A model generated the notes under the pieces. The model saw only the letters and a program-made list of their open reading frames with translations, was not told the DNA's origin and did not search any database. DNA of 64,000 nt, taken from contig JANPMG010000135.1 in assembly GCA_031422675.1 (NCBI GenBank), forward strand, positions 1 through 64,000, given 5' to 3'. Origin of the DNA: JAENVU01 sp031422675. GTDB lineage: Bacteria > Actinomycetota > Acidimicrobiia > IMCC26256 > JAENVU01. This document shows positions 1 through 7,482 of this stretch, piece after piece (position 1 is the first letter of the stretch; every line of letters starts with the position of its first letter). The position numbers were made by a program, and so were the translations under genes.

Positions 1-341
1 GTCGGTCCGACGTTCGAGTTCGACTCGGCTGGTTGTCTGTCCCAGCGAACAGTCAGGTCGCCACCGTCCAGGCTCCATGTCCCGCGCACGACCTGGGCGG
101 CGACATTGACGGGAATCCTGATCACGACGCGTCCCGAGGTCCCGTCCGCAACCGATACGACGGCGCTGATGGCCAATGCAGAGAAGGTCGGATCCGGTCG
201 TTCTGAGGTCACGACGCATTGCCATCGGCCTCGCGCGTACGCGGCGACGCCCGTGGCCAGGTTGGCCGACGAGCTGCAGCCGACCGCCCCAACGACAACG
301 GTGACGAGACCGAGCCAGCCCCGCCTCCCGGGAACCAGCAT
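1..341 (-). CDS. Putative secreted lipoprotein, 3' end cut by window edge
   Basis: An open frame of 113 codons starts at an ATG whose first base is 341 and runs off the left edge without a stop. The N-terminus has a short basic region (PGRRG), a hydrophobic core and a lipobox (AVGC, Cys at about residue 22) followed by SSS, which is the pattern of a signal-peptidase II lipoprotein. The rest is beta-rich (for example RGTWSLDGGDL) and I recognise no family. It lies 67 bases downstream of the PQQ-like lipoprotein gene on the same strand, so co-transcription is possible. No strong ribosome binding site precedes the ATG, so the start is the weakest part of the call. Confidence 0.6.
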   Translation of the reverse strand, partial: MLVPGRRGWLGLVTVVVGAVGCSSSANLATGVAAYARGRWQCVVTSERPDPTFSALAISAVVSVADGTSGRVVIRIPVNVAAQVVRGTWSLDGGDLTVRWDRQPAESNSNVGP

Positions 342-408
342 GCGCGCACGGCTTCGGTCGGATTCGCGCCTGCGTACCGAAGGCCGGTCGGTGCGACAGT
401 TCACGGCG

Positions 409-1746
409 CTACGTGAGCCCGAATGCGTGGACGCCGCCGGAGTCGTCGGTGACGAAGACCCGGCCGCCCGAGATGACCGGTGCCGTGCGAATGTCGGCGC
501 CGACGTTCTTACTCCAGAGTGGGCGGCACGTCGTGGTGCCACACCCGGCGGCATCGAACGCAGCCAGCGTCCCGTCGGTCGCGCCGACGAAGACCACCGA
601 TCCGGCGACGGAGGGTGCCTTCGGTCCGCTCGGAATGCTTGCTCTCCAGAGCGGCGCACACGTCGGAGCCCCGCAGCCGGTCGCGTTGAACGCGTACATG
701 TTTCCGTCGTCCGAACTCACGAACAGCGCGGAATCGGTGACCGCAACCGGAACGACGTGGACCGATCTGGCGTCGGCCGTCCATGCGGGCGTGCACGTCG
801 GTGCACCACAACCCGTGGCGTTGAACACCTCGACGTCGCCGTTCATCTGGGGTACGTAAACCAGCCCGTTCGCCACCGCCGGCATGTCGTCCCAGCCGCC
901 CTGACTCGCAAGCAGTCCGGACCAGAGAGGTACGCAGCCGGGTTGGGTGACGTTGCAGCTCGGCGGGGCGATCGCATCCCAGACGGTGAGCCGGTCGTTG
1001 TTCATGAAGTAGAGCAAACCGCCGGCAACGGCGGGTGCGCTGCTCACGAAGTAGCGGAGGAACCCTCCGAGCGCCGTGCCGCTCCCGTCGATCCGCTGCG
1101 CGACCAGTCCGAGGTGCCGTTGCGTGGCCGGGCGATCCGTGATTTGGAAGGTGGCGTACGAGTAGTACCCATAGGCCACGCCGTTGGCAATCGCGACCGG
1201 GGCGGCTTCGGTGGACAACAGCGGGCCGGGTGCTGATGCACCGGTTGCGGGGTCGAACGCGCCGCCGACGTGATAGTTCCAGTTCCCGGATGCGTAATCT
1301 TCGATGCTCGTAAACGCACGAAGACTGGCACCGCCGGACCAGACCTTCCCGGCGGCGAACACCGGAGTTGCCACCTTCATCAAGTCATTCGCGCCGGGAG
1401 GGACTGGAAAGGTTCTCGTCCACGTCGGGTTGCACACGCGCGGCTGCTCTCCGGTGCAGCCCGCCCCGGCTGCGTCGAACGCAATCAGCTTGGCGGGAGT
1501 GCCGGTTCGATCGGGTTGAGTGGTCAGGAAGACGCGCCCGTCGCCGACCACCGGCGCGGACCCCTCGTTGCCAGCATTTCCGCGCCACTGTTCGACCAAG
1601 GACCCGACGTTGCCGGGCGTGATCGATTTCTCGCTGCTGCTGAACCCGGAACGCCCCGCGCCGAATCCGACCATCGACCAATCACATGCCGCAACGACGA
1701 GGACGAGCACACCGAGGAGTCCCACGAACCGACCCTGCCGTCTCAT
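409..1746 (-). CDS. PQQ-like beta-propeller lipoprotein
   Basis: The 445-residue product begins with a lipoprotein signal (LVLVVAAC, Cys about 21), and a GAGGGAG ribosome site precedes the ATG. The body carries repeated blades of the type PVVGDGRVFLTT, GLVYVPQMNGDVEVF and AVFVSSDDGNMYAFN, characteristic of PQQ/quinoprotein-like propellers (Pfam PQQ_2/PQQ_3). No dehydrogenase active site is visible, so an extracytoplasmic scaffold or binding role is more likely than an enzyme. Five blades contain a paired-cysteine loop ending C-x-P-x-W (for example CGAPTCTPAW, CGTTTCRPLW), probably disulphide bonded outside the cell. A paralogue lies at 18650-20032 with the same N-terminal signature (SITxxNVxxL). 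Confidence 0.8.
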   Translation of the reverse strand: MRRQGRFVGLLGVLVLVVAACDWSMVGFGAGRSGFSSSEKSITPGNVGSLVEQWRGNAGNEGSAPVVGDGRVFLTTQPDRTGTPAKLIAFDAAGAGCTGEQPRVCNPTWTRTFPVPPGANDLMKVATPVFAAGKVWSGGASLRAFTSIEDYASGNWNYHVGGAFDPATGASAPGPLLSTEAAPVAIANGVAYGYYSYATFQITDRPATQRHLGLVAQRIDGSGTALGGFLRYFVSSAPAVAGGLLYFMNNDRLTVWDAIAPPSCNVTQPGCVPLWSGLLASQGGWDDMPAVANGLVYVPQMNGDVEVFNATGCGAPTCTPAWTADARSVHVVPVAVTDSALFVSSDDGNMYAFNATGCGAPTCAPLWRASIPSGPKAPSVAGSVVFVGATDGTLAAFDAAGCGTTTCRPLWSKNVGADIRTAPVISGGRVFVTDDSGGVHAFGLT

Positions 1747-1825
1747 CAGTACTCCCTCGTCAACGTGCGTCTGCCGCCATCCTGGCAGCAGACGACCGGG
1801 ATTGGAATCCCGTCGTCGAGACAGC

Positions 1826-2209
1826 TCAGGCCAGGGTGAGCCAGACCCGTTTGCCGTGACCGTTCGGGTCGTCGTCCCAGCCCCATTCGTGGGCGACGGC
1901 GGCCACGATGGGGAGGCCTCCGGTGTCGGTCCCGTCCGGGCCCGGCTTGGCCATCCTCGGGGTCTGCGGATTCGAGTCGATCACTTCGAGGTACAACAGC
2001 TCGCGATCGCGCCACGCTCGTACGGTGATGAGGCCGCCGGCGTACTGGATCGCGTTGGTGACGAGTTCGCTCAGCGCGAGTTCACCAGCCTCGACCTGAC
2101 GTTCGGAGAGGTCGAGCTGCTCGGACGTCTCCCGAAAGAACTGGCGAGCCGAGCGCGCGTCGATCAGCTGGCCGTCCAGCTCGATCTCGTAGACCTGCGG
2201 TGCTCGCAT
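1826..2209 (-). CDS. RsbW-like ATP-binding regulatory protein (HATPase_c)
   Basis: A 127-residue protein with the small GHKL ATPase fold of serine-kinase anti-sigma factors. The N box is ELALSELVTNAIQYAG, the G1 region is VIDSNPQTPRM and the G2 region is GGLPIVAAVAHEWGW. These proteins typically phosphorylate anti-anti-sigma factors or bind sigma factors. Two in-frame ATGs lie 6 bases apart at 2215 and 2209. AGGAG directly abuts the first and sits 6 bases before the second, so I chose 2209. No sensor domain and no partner STAS protein is adjacent. The open frame continues upstream through the tRNA-Leu region, but that extension is artefactual. Confidence 0.75.
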   Translation of the reverse strand: MRAPQVYEIELDGQLIDARSARQFFRETSEQLDLSERQVEAGELALSELVTNAIQYAGGLITVRAWRDRELLYLEVIDSNPQTPRMAKPGPDGTDTGGLPIVAAVAHEWGWDDDPNGHGKRVWLTLA

Positions 2210-2321
2210 TCGCATCTCCTGGCCGGCGCGATGTCGGCCGGGTTGCGGCCGCGTCGGTTGGGAACCGCCGGCCGTATCGAACGATGCCCCGCCAGGCAGC
2301 TCACGAAACCTTGATCGGCGT

Positions 2322-2384
2322 TGCGGTCTCCGGAGTGGTCCGGGAGCGAGGGACGAGTGATCCGGGGACGCAGGTGACTCGCCG
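2322..2384. repeat. tRNA-associated intergenic repeat, outer copy
   Basis: A 63-base unit beginning TGCGGTCTCCGGAG and ending GACTCGCCG. It recurs exactly at 2423-2485, and a diverged copy (54 of 63 positions by my count) lies at 44804-44866 behind tRNA-Val. The unit contains an imperfect inverted repeat, CTCCGGAG/GGTCCGGG against ATCCGGGG. No gene lies between 2216 and 2512. Confidence 0.8.
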
Positions 2385-2422
2385 GGCTGGGGTGGCGGGC
2401 GGGTGGTTATGCGGGTTGGTTG

Positions 2423-2485
2423 TGCGGTCTCCGGAGTGGTCCGGGAGCGAGGGACGAGTGATCCGGGGACGCAGGTGACTCGCCG
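2423..2485. repeat. tRNA-associated intergenic repeat, inner copy
   Basis: Exact second copy of the 63-base unit at 2322-2384. It is followed towards the tRNA by a hairpin-forming segment (CGCTGC, loop GGAT, GCAGCG, about 2486-2503) that abuts the 3' end of tRNA-Leu. The 38 bases between the two copies (2385-2422) are G-rich and unrelated. Confidence 0.8.
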
Positions 2486-2512
2486 CGCTGCGGATGCAGC
2501 GCAGAATACAGG

Positions 2513-2595
2513 TGCCCGGGGGGGGATTCGAACCCCCACGATCTTGCGATCAGTGGATTTTGAGTCCACCGTGTCTGCCATTCCACCACCCGGGC
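2513..2595 (-). tRNA. tRNA-Leu (anticodon CAA)
   Basis: Read on the minus strand: acceptor stem GCCCGGG pairs with CCCGGGC, the anticodon stem GTGGA/TCCAC encloses the loop CTCAAAA with anticodon CAA, there is a long variable arm, and the T arm is GGGGG-TTCGAAT-CCCCC. The 83-nucleotide length with an extra arm is right for tRNA-Leu. The discriminator is A at 2513. The following bases are CCT, so the CCA tail is not fully encoded. A GC-rich hairpin directly downstream may act in 3' end formation. Confidence 0.95.
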
Positions 2596-2638
2596 GTGGA
2601 GGTCCATGTTGGCACCTGGCACGGTGTGGGTCGGGCAC

Positions 2639-2644
2639 TATGGT
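2639..2644 (+). promoter_or_regulatory. Putative -10 box (TATGGT) of the fatty-acid operon
   Basis: TATGGT lies 33 bases upstream of the first gene of the fabD operon, with TGGCAC 16 bases further upstream as a candidate -35. The same TATGGT hexamer occurs in both permease leader repeats at 52615-52620 and 55296-55301. It is consistent with a housekeeping-type promoter but untested. Confidence 0.4.
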
Positions 2645-2677
2645 GCGCGTCGGTCGCTCGGGCGGAGGAACAGCGGG

Positions 2678-2893
2678 ATGTGGTGGATCGCGGTCAGCGT
2701 CGGAGTGGCGGTGGTGGCGCTCCTCGCCATTCTTCTGCTGCCGCGCACGCGCAACGCCGCCGACGGGCCACTCCCACCGGAGATCGAGACGCGCATCCTG
2801 CTCGGTGAAACGCCGGACAAGATCGAGACGGCGTCCAACCCCGGCGATGTCGCCCCCGAGTCGCGGTCGTCCGATGCGGACCCCGACCACTGA
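2678..2893 (+). CDS. Small single-pass membrane protein
   Basis: A 71-residue protein with an N-terminal transmembrane helix (about residues 2-20, WWIAVSVGVAVVALLAILLL) followed by an acidic, Pro-rich cytoplasmic or periplasmic tail (PPEIETRILLGETPDKIE). GGAGGA lies about 9 bases before the ATG, which fixes the start at 2678 rather than at the upstream in-frame codon. It ends 5 bases before fabD, so it is the first gene of the fatty-acid operon. I do not recognise the family. A role linked to fatty-acid synthesis would be inference from position only. Confidence 0.6.
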   Translation: MWWIAVSVGVAVVALLAILLLPRTRNAADGPLPPEIETRILLGETPDKIETASNPGDVAPESRSSDADPDH

Positions 2894-2898
2894 CGAAC

Positions 2899-3810
2899 AT
2901 GACAGTCTCCACTGCGATCGTGTTCCCCGGACAGGGCACCCAGACCCCGGGGATGGGCGCGGCCTGGCAGGGCCGCCCCGAATGGGTGCGGGTCGTCGAG
3001 CGCGCCGAAGCCGCGTTGGGTGAACCGCTCGGTCGGCTGGTGCTCGACGCCGACGCCGAGGAACTCGCGCGAACCCGCAACGCCCAGCTCGCGGTGCTCC
3101 TGAACTCCCTCATCGTCTGGGAGGCGATCAAGGATCGGGTGGCGCCGGTCGGATTTGCCGGCCATTCACTCGGCCAGGTGACCGCACTCATCGCCGCGGG
3201 CGTGTTCGCGTTCGACGAGGGGATCAGATTCGCGGCGATCCGGGCCGAACGAACGCAGACCGCGGCCGACGCGACGCCGGGGGTGATGGCGGCACTCCTC
3301 GGCGCCACGCTGGAGCAAGCGAGCGCCGGCTGTCTCGCCGCTCCGAGCGCATGTTGGATCGCTAACGACAACGCGCCGGGTCAGGTGGTGTTGGCGGGCA
3401 CGCCTGCCGGGCTCGACGCCGGTGTCGCTGCGGCCAAGGCCGCGGGGGCGCGCGCGGCGCGGTCGTTGGCGGTCGGCGGTGCGTTCCACACTCCGCTCAT
3501 GGCGCCGGCCGCCGACGCGCTGGGCCAAGACCTGGCCGAGGTTGTGCTGCATCCGCCGAGTGCACCGGTGGTCTCGAACGCCGACGGCCTCGCCTATCTC
3601 GATGCCGAGGGTTGGCGAAACCGGTCGGCCCGCCACGTCGCGTCGCCGGTGCGGTGGAGGATCGTCCAGCCCGCACTCGCGGAACTGGGCGCGGCGAGGC
3701 TCCTCGAGGTCGGCCACGGTTCGATGCTCGCTGCGCTCGCGAAGCGCACGATCCCCGATGTCCCGGTGATCGGCGTCGCAGTCCCCGACGATCTGATGGC
3801 TGTCTCATGA
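2899..3810 (+). CDS. fabD: Malonyl-CoA:ACP transacylase
   Basis: Loads malonyl groups from CoA onto acyl carrier protein for type II fatty-acid synthesis. The 303-residue length is normal. The N-terminal FPGQGTQTPGMG motif, the nucleophile elbow GHSLGQ (Ser about 90) and the catalytic His in GGAFHTPLM (about 197) are all present. The elbow reads GHSLGQ rather than the more usual GHSLGE, a conservative change. The stop codon overlaps the fabG start as ATGA, showing translational coupling. Confidence 0.93.
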   Translation: MTVSTAIVFPGQGTQTPGMGAAWQGRPEWVRVVERAEAALGEPLGRLVLDADAEELARTRNAQLAVLLNSLIVWEAIKDRVAPVGFAGHSLGQVTALIAAGVFAFDEGIRFAAIRAERTQTAADATPGVMAALLGATLEQASAGCLAAPSACWIANDNAPGQVVLAGTPAGLDAGVAAAKAAGARAARSLAVGGAFHTPLMAPAADALGQDLAEVVLHPPSAPVVSNADGLAYLDAEGWRNRSARHVASPVRWRIVQPALAELGAARLLEVGHGSMLAALAKRTIPDVPVIGVAVPDDLMAVS

Positions 3811-4568
3811 GTGACTCCAACCCCGAAGCAGGTCGGGTCGCACTCGTGACCGGTGCGTCGCGCGGGATCGGGCGCGCGACGGCGGTCGCGCTGGCGCGTG
3901 AGGGCGCGCGAGTCGTCGTGGGATTCGCGACCGACGCGGAAGGTGCGGCGGAGACCGTTGCCCGCATCACGGCCGGCGGTGGCACCGCGATCTCGGGCGA
4001 GATCGCAGTCGATGATCCGGAGTCGGTGGACCGGGCGTTCGGGCGGATCGAGACCGAGTTGGCGCCCGTCGAGATCCTCGTGAACAACGCCGGAGTCACC
4101 GGCGACGGTCTGATCGTCCGGATGAGTGACGAGCAGTGGGACCGGGTGCTCGCGGTCAATCTCTCGGGCGCGTTCCACACGATTCGGCGCGCAGTCCCGA
4201 AGATGATGCGTGCCCGGTTCGGGCGGATCGTCAACGTGTCCTCCGTCGTGGCTCACCTCGGTGGTCCCGGTCAGGCGAACTACTCGGCGTCGAAGGCGGG
4301 GTTGTTGGGCCTGAGCCGATCGGTCGCGCGTGAGTTGGCGAGCCGTTCCATCACCTGCAACGTGGTTGCGCCTGGGCCCATCTCGACTGCGATGACCGAG
4401 GCCATGGGAGAAGCGTGGCTGGCCGGAGTCTCGGGCCTGGTGCCGCTCGGACGCCCGGGCACCCCCGAGGAATGCGCGGCTGCGGTGGCGTTCCTCACCT
4501 CCGACGCCGCCGCCTACATCACCGGCGCGCTGATCCCGGTCGACGGCGGTTTGGGCATGGGGTTCTGA
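3807..4568 (+). CDS. fabG: 3-oxoacyl-ACP reductase
   Basis: NADPH-dependent reduction of 3-ketoacyl-ACP, the first reductive step of the elongation cycle. The 253-residue short-chain dehydrogenase has the cofactor loop TGASRGIG (about 15-22), the NNAG motif (93-96), and the catalytic Ser (145/146), Tyr159 and Lys163 in YSASK. It ends with the typical GALIPVDGGLGMGF. The start is the ATG overlapping the fabD stop. Position between fabD and acpP favours FabG over other SDR functions. Confidence 0.9.
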   Translation: MSDSNPEAGRVALVTGASRGIGRATAVALAREGARVVVGFATDAEGAAETVARITAGGGTAISGEIAVDDPESVDRAFGRIETELAPVEILVNNAGVTGDGLIVRMSDEQWDRVLAVNLSGAFHTIRRAVPKMMRARFGRIVNVSSVVAHLGGPGQANYSASKAGLLGLSRSVARELASRSITCNVVAPGPISTAMTEAMGEAWLAGVSGLVPLGRPGTPEECAAAVAFLTSDAAAYITGALIPVDGGLGMGF

Positions 4569-4665
4569 GCGCGGACCGGCCTCGCACCGACTTCGCAGGT
4601 CCGATTCGACTACAACATGCGTGACGACGCCGTCAGCCGGGCGGCCCCAAAAGGAGTGATCGAAC

Positions 4666-4917
4666 ATGGAACGTGATGACGCGCTCGCCGCAATCCGGGA
4701 TGTGGCCGTCGAGATCTTGAGCGTCGAGCCGGACGCCGTGGTCGAATCTGCACGTTTCGCCGAGGACCTCGACGCCGACTCGCTGGACCTCGTGGAGTTG
4801 GTCATGGGCCTCGAGGAGAAGTTCGACGTTTCCATCCCCGAGGAGGACCTCGAGGGAGTGGCGACCGTCGGCGACGCCGTCGATCTCGTACTGAAGAAGG
4901 CGGCCGCACTGTCGTGA
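4666..4917 (+). CDS. acpP: Acyl carrier protein
   Basis: An 83-residue acidic helical carrier protein with the phosphopantetheine attachment motif DADSLDLVEL (Ser about 39) and a helix II/III sequence GLEEKFDVSIPEED typical of fatty-acid ACPs. A clear AAAGGAG ribosome site precedes the ATG after a 97-base gap from fabG. That fits the higher expression usually needed for ACP. Its stop codon overlaps the GTG start of fabF. Confidence 0.95.
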   Translation: MERDDALAAIRDVAVEILSVEPDAVVESARFAEDLDADSLDLVELVMGLEEKFDVSIPEEDLEGVATVGDAVDLVLKKAAALS

Positions 4918-6167
4918 ACGGCGCCAACGACCACCGGGGCAGGCCGCGGGTGGTGGTCACCGGCGTCGGACTCCACACGCCGGCCGGCGTCGGCCTCGAC
5001 GCCAACTGGGATGCGCTGATCGCCGGCCGCTCGACGGCTGGTCCGATCCAGCGGTTCGATCCATCGGATCTTTCGGTTCGGTTCGGGTGCGAAGTTCACG
5101 ACTTCGACCCGGTTCCCTACCTCGGACCGAAGGAGTCCCGGCGGGTGGATCGCGGCACCCAGCTCGGTTTTGCCGCCGCGGCGGATGCGTTGGCCGACGC
5201 CGGCGATCCGGGTGCGGATCCGGCTCGGTGCGCGGTGGTCGCCGGAACCGGGATCGGCGGACTCATCACCCTCGAAGAGCAGGTGATGCTCTACCTCAAC
5301 AAGGGCCCCGATCGGGTCAGTCCGTTCTTCGTGCCGATGATGATGCCGAACTCGACCGCCGGCCTGATCGGCATCCGTTTCGGTTGGACCGGCCCGATGC
5401 TCTGCATCAGCACCGCGTGTGCCGCGAGTGCGAATGCGATCGGTGAGGCCACGCGGATCATCCGCGACGGCACCGTCGATGTGGTCATGGCCGGCGGAAC
5501 CGAGGCGATGCTGATGGCCCCGGCCGTCGCGGCGTTCGCGCGCATGGGCGCGCTGAGCAAACGCAACGACGAACCCGAACTCGCCTCGCGTCCGTTCGAT
5601 CAAGCACGCGACGGTTTCGTGATGGGCGAGGGCGCGGCATTCCTGGTCCTCGAGCGCGCCGATCGGGCGGAGGCACGCGGGGCGCGCGTCTACGGCGAGA
5701 TCGCGGGCTACGGGGTCAACTCGGACGCTTTCCACATCACCGCACCCTCCCAAGGCGGTGCCGGCGCGGCGGCGTGCATGCAACTCGCGCTCGACGACGC
5801 CGCGCTCGGCGCCACCGAGATCGGTCACATCAATGCGCACGGTACGTCCACCGAGTTGAACGACGCCGCCGAGTCCGAAGCCATCCGCAAGGTGTTCGGC
5901 GACCAGGCCCCACCGGTCACCGCCGGGAAAGGCGTCACTGGCCACCTCATCGGCGCGTCGGGCGGGGTCGAAGCGATCATGGCGCTGCGTGCGGCACGCG
6001 AGGGTCTGGTTCCACCGGTCGCCAACCACGACCGGACGGCCGACGACGTGATGCCGCTCGATGTGGTCCACGGTGCGCCGCGCGCGATTCGTCGCGCGCC
6101 GGTGTTGTCGAACTCGTTCGGGTTCGGCGGACACAACGCGACGCTCGTGCTCGTGCCGGCCGACTGA
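4914..6167 (+). CDS. fabF: 3-oxoacyl-ACP synthase II
   Basis: Condenses malonyl-ACP with acyl-ACP to extend the chain by two carbons. The 417 residues begin at a GTG overlapping the acpP stop. The Cys-His-His triad of the KASI/II class is present: Cys169 in STACAAS, His in NAHGTSTELND and His in KGVTGHLIGASGG. The C-terminal NSFGFGGHNATLVL is also characteristic. No KASIII (fabH) is present in the window, so initiation must be provided elsewhere. Confidence 0.93.
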   Translation: MNGANDHRGRPRVVVTGVGLHTPAGVGLDANWDALIAGRSTAGPIQRFDPSDLSVRFGCEVHDFDPVPYLGPKESRRVDRGTQLGFAAAADALADAGDPGADPARCAVVAGTGIGGLITLEEQVMLYLNKGPDRVSPFFVPMMMPNSTAGLIGIRFGWTGPMLCISTACAASANAIGEATRIIRDGTVDVVMAGGTEAMLMAPAVAAFARMGALSKRNDEPELASRPFDQARDGFVMGEGAAFLVLERADRAEARGARVYGEIAGYGVNSDAFHITAPSQGGAGAAACMQLALDDAALGATEIGHINAHGTSTELNDAAESEAIRKVFGDQAPPVTAGKGVTGHLIGASGGVEAIMALRAAREGLVPPVANHDRTADDVMPLDVVHGAPRAIRRAPVLSNSFGFGGHNATLVLVPAD

Positions 6168-6925
6168 TGCTGCTCGCCGGCAAGCGGATCCTGGTCACGG
6201 GAGTCCTCAACGACCAGTCGATCGCCTACGCCGTGGCGCGGATCGCCCAGGAGCAGGGTGCCGAGGTGGTGCTGTCCTCGTTTGGTCGGGTCATGAGCCT
6301 CACCACGCGCGCGGCGCGTCGATTGCCGACCCCACCCGAGATCATTCAGCTCGACGTGGCCGACGACGCCGATCTCGACGCACTCGCGAGCCGTTTGCCC
6401 TTCGATCTCGACGGCGTGGTGCACGCGATCGGATTCGCCCCGCCGTCGTGTCTGGGTGGTGGATTCCTCGACGCGCCGTGGGAAGACGTCGCCGTTGCGA
6501 TGCAGGTGTCGGCGTTCTCACTGAAGGCGCTCGCGGTCGCGGCACTCCCCCGGCTGTCCGACGGTGGCGCGATCGTCGGACTGGACTTCGACAACCAGTC
6601 GCAGGCGTGGCCGGTGTACGACTGGATGGGGGTGGCCAAGGCGGCGTTCGAGTCGACGGCGCGCTACCTCGCCCGCGAGCTCGGTCCGCGCCGCATCCGC
6701 GTCAACCTGGTGTCGGCGGGCCCGCTTCGCACCCTGGCAGCTCGGTCCATTCCCGGCTTCGAACACTTCGAGTCGGTCTGGGACGCGCGCGCACCACTGG
6801 GGTGGGACATCCGTGACACCGAACCGGCGGCGAAGGCCGTGGTGGCGCTGCTCTCGGATTGGTTCCCGGCCACGACCGGCGAGATGGTGCACGTCGACGG
6901 CGGGTTCCACGCCATCGGCGCTTGA
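6167..6925 (+). CDS. fabI: Enoyl-ACP reductase, InhA-like
   Basis: NADH-dependent reduction of trans-2-enoyl-ACP, the last step of the elongation cycle. The 252-residue SDR-fold protein starts at an ATG overlapping the fabF stop (TGATG). The segment around FDNQSQAWPVYDWMGVAK, with Tyr151 and Lys158 seven residues apart, matches the Tyr-x6-Lys active site of InhA/FabI. It is closest in wording to the mycobacterial InhA active-site region. The glycine-rich start ILVTGVLNDQSIAY is the usual FabI cofactor loop. InhA-like assignment rests on motif resemblance, not on a phylogeny. Confidence 0.88.
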   Translation: MLLAGKRILVTGVLNDQSIAYAVARIAQEQGAEVVLSSFGRVMSLTTRAARRLPTPPEIIQLDVADDADLDALASRLPFDLDGVVHAIGFAPPSCLGGGFLDAPWEDVAVAMQVSAFSLKALAVAALPRLSDGGAIVGLDFDNQSQAWPVYDWMGVAKAAFESTARYLARELGPRRIRVNLVSAGPLRTLAARSIPGFEHFESVWDARAPLGWDIRDTEPAAKAVVALLSDWFPATTGEMVHVDGGFHAIGA

Positions 6926-6965
6926 GGCACGCGGCTCCTCGCCTCCCGCAAGTCAGCCCGCGACG

Positions 6966-7430
6966 TCAGGTAGTGAGCGCGGCCGTCACCTTCGGAACCG
7001 TGTCCTTCGGGCTGACCTTGTAGAACGCGCCGGCGATCTTGCCCTGGGCGTCGATGACGAACGCCGAGCGCACGATCCCCATGTACTTGCGGCCGTACAT
7101 GGACTTCTCGGCCCACACGCCGTACTTCTCGGCCACCACGTGCTCGGTGTCGGAAAGGAGTGGGAAGCCGAGGTGGTACTTCTCGTCGAACTTCGCCTGC
7201 TTCTCCGGGGTGTCCGGGCTGATCCCGAACACGGTCGCGCCGAGCTTCGCTAGATCCGGCCGGTGGTCGCGCACTTCGCAGCTCTGGGTGGTGCATCCCG
7301 GGGTGTCGGCCTTCGGATAGAAGTAGAGGACGACCGGCTGGCCCTTCAGTGCCGTCAACGCGACTTTCGCGCCCGTCTGATCCACCAGCGTGAACGCCGG
7401 CGCGCGGTCACCGACTTCGAGCTTCGCCAT
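6966..7430 (-). CDS. bcp: Thiol peroxidase of the Bcp/PrxQ family
   Basis: Reduces hydrogen and organic peroxides using thioredoxin. The 154-residue protein has the peroxidatic Cys46 in TPGCTTQSC and the resolving Cys51, the C-x4-C arrangement of atypical two-Cys PrxQ enzymes. The phrases YFYPKADTPG and GISPDTPEKQAKF are typical of the family. GGAGGATCAA before the ATG at 7430 fixes the start and excludes a longer upstream frame. It is convergent with fabI and divergent from the MFS gene. Confidence 0.92.
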   Translation of the reverse strand: MAKLEVGDRAPAFTLVDQTGAKVALTALKGQPVVLYFYPKADTPGCTTQSCEVRDHRPDLAKLGATVFGISPDTPEKQAKFDEKYHLGFPLLSDTEHVVAEKYGVWAEKSMYGRKYMGIVRSAFVIDAQGKIAGAFYKVSPKDTVPKVTAALTT

Positions 7431-7468
7431 TTGATCCTCCGGTACATCGGGTCCAACGATTCGGCCCG

Positions 7469-7474
7469 TAGTGT
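7469..7474 (+). promoter_or_regulatory. Putative leaderless -10 box (TAGTGT) for the MFS gene
   Basis: TAGTGT is followed after 8 bases by the GTG start at 7483, leaving no room for a ribosome site. This is the TANNNT spacing of actinobacterial leaderless transcripts. Confidence 0.5.
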
Positions 7475-7482
7475 GACCCGCC

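Noticed and set aside
2322..2595. Integrative-element attachment site at tRNA-Leu
   Set aside because: Although repeats adjoin the tRNA, they do not duplicate the tRNA 3' end, and no integrase lies nearby.
2407..2622. 71-codon minus-strand frame through tRNA-Leu
   Set aside because: It is a translation of the tRNA and its flanking repeat. Similar artefactual frames cross the tRNA genes near 44900 and 63850.
3594..6134. 846-codon minus-strand open frame across the fab operon
   Set aside because: It is antisense to fabG, acpP and fabF, which have clear catalytic motifs. The translation is Arg/His-rich and low in family resemblance, as expected for a high-GC shadow frame.
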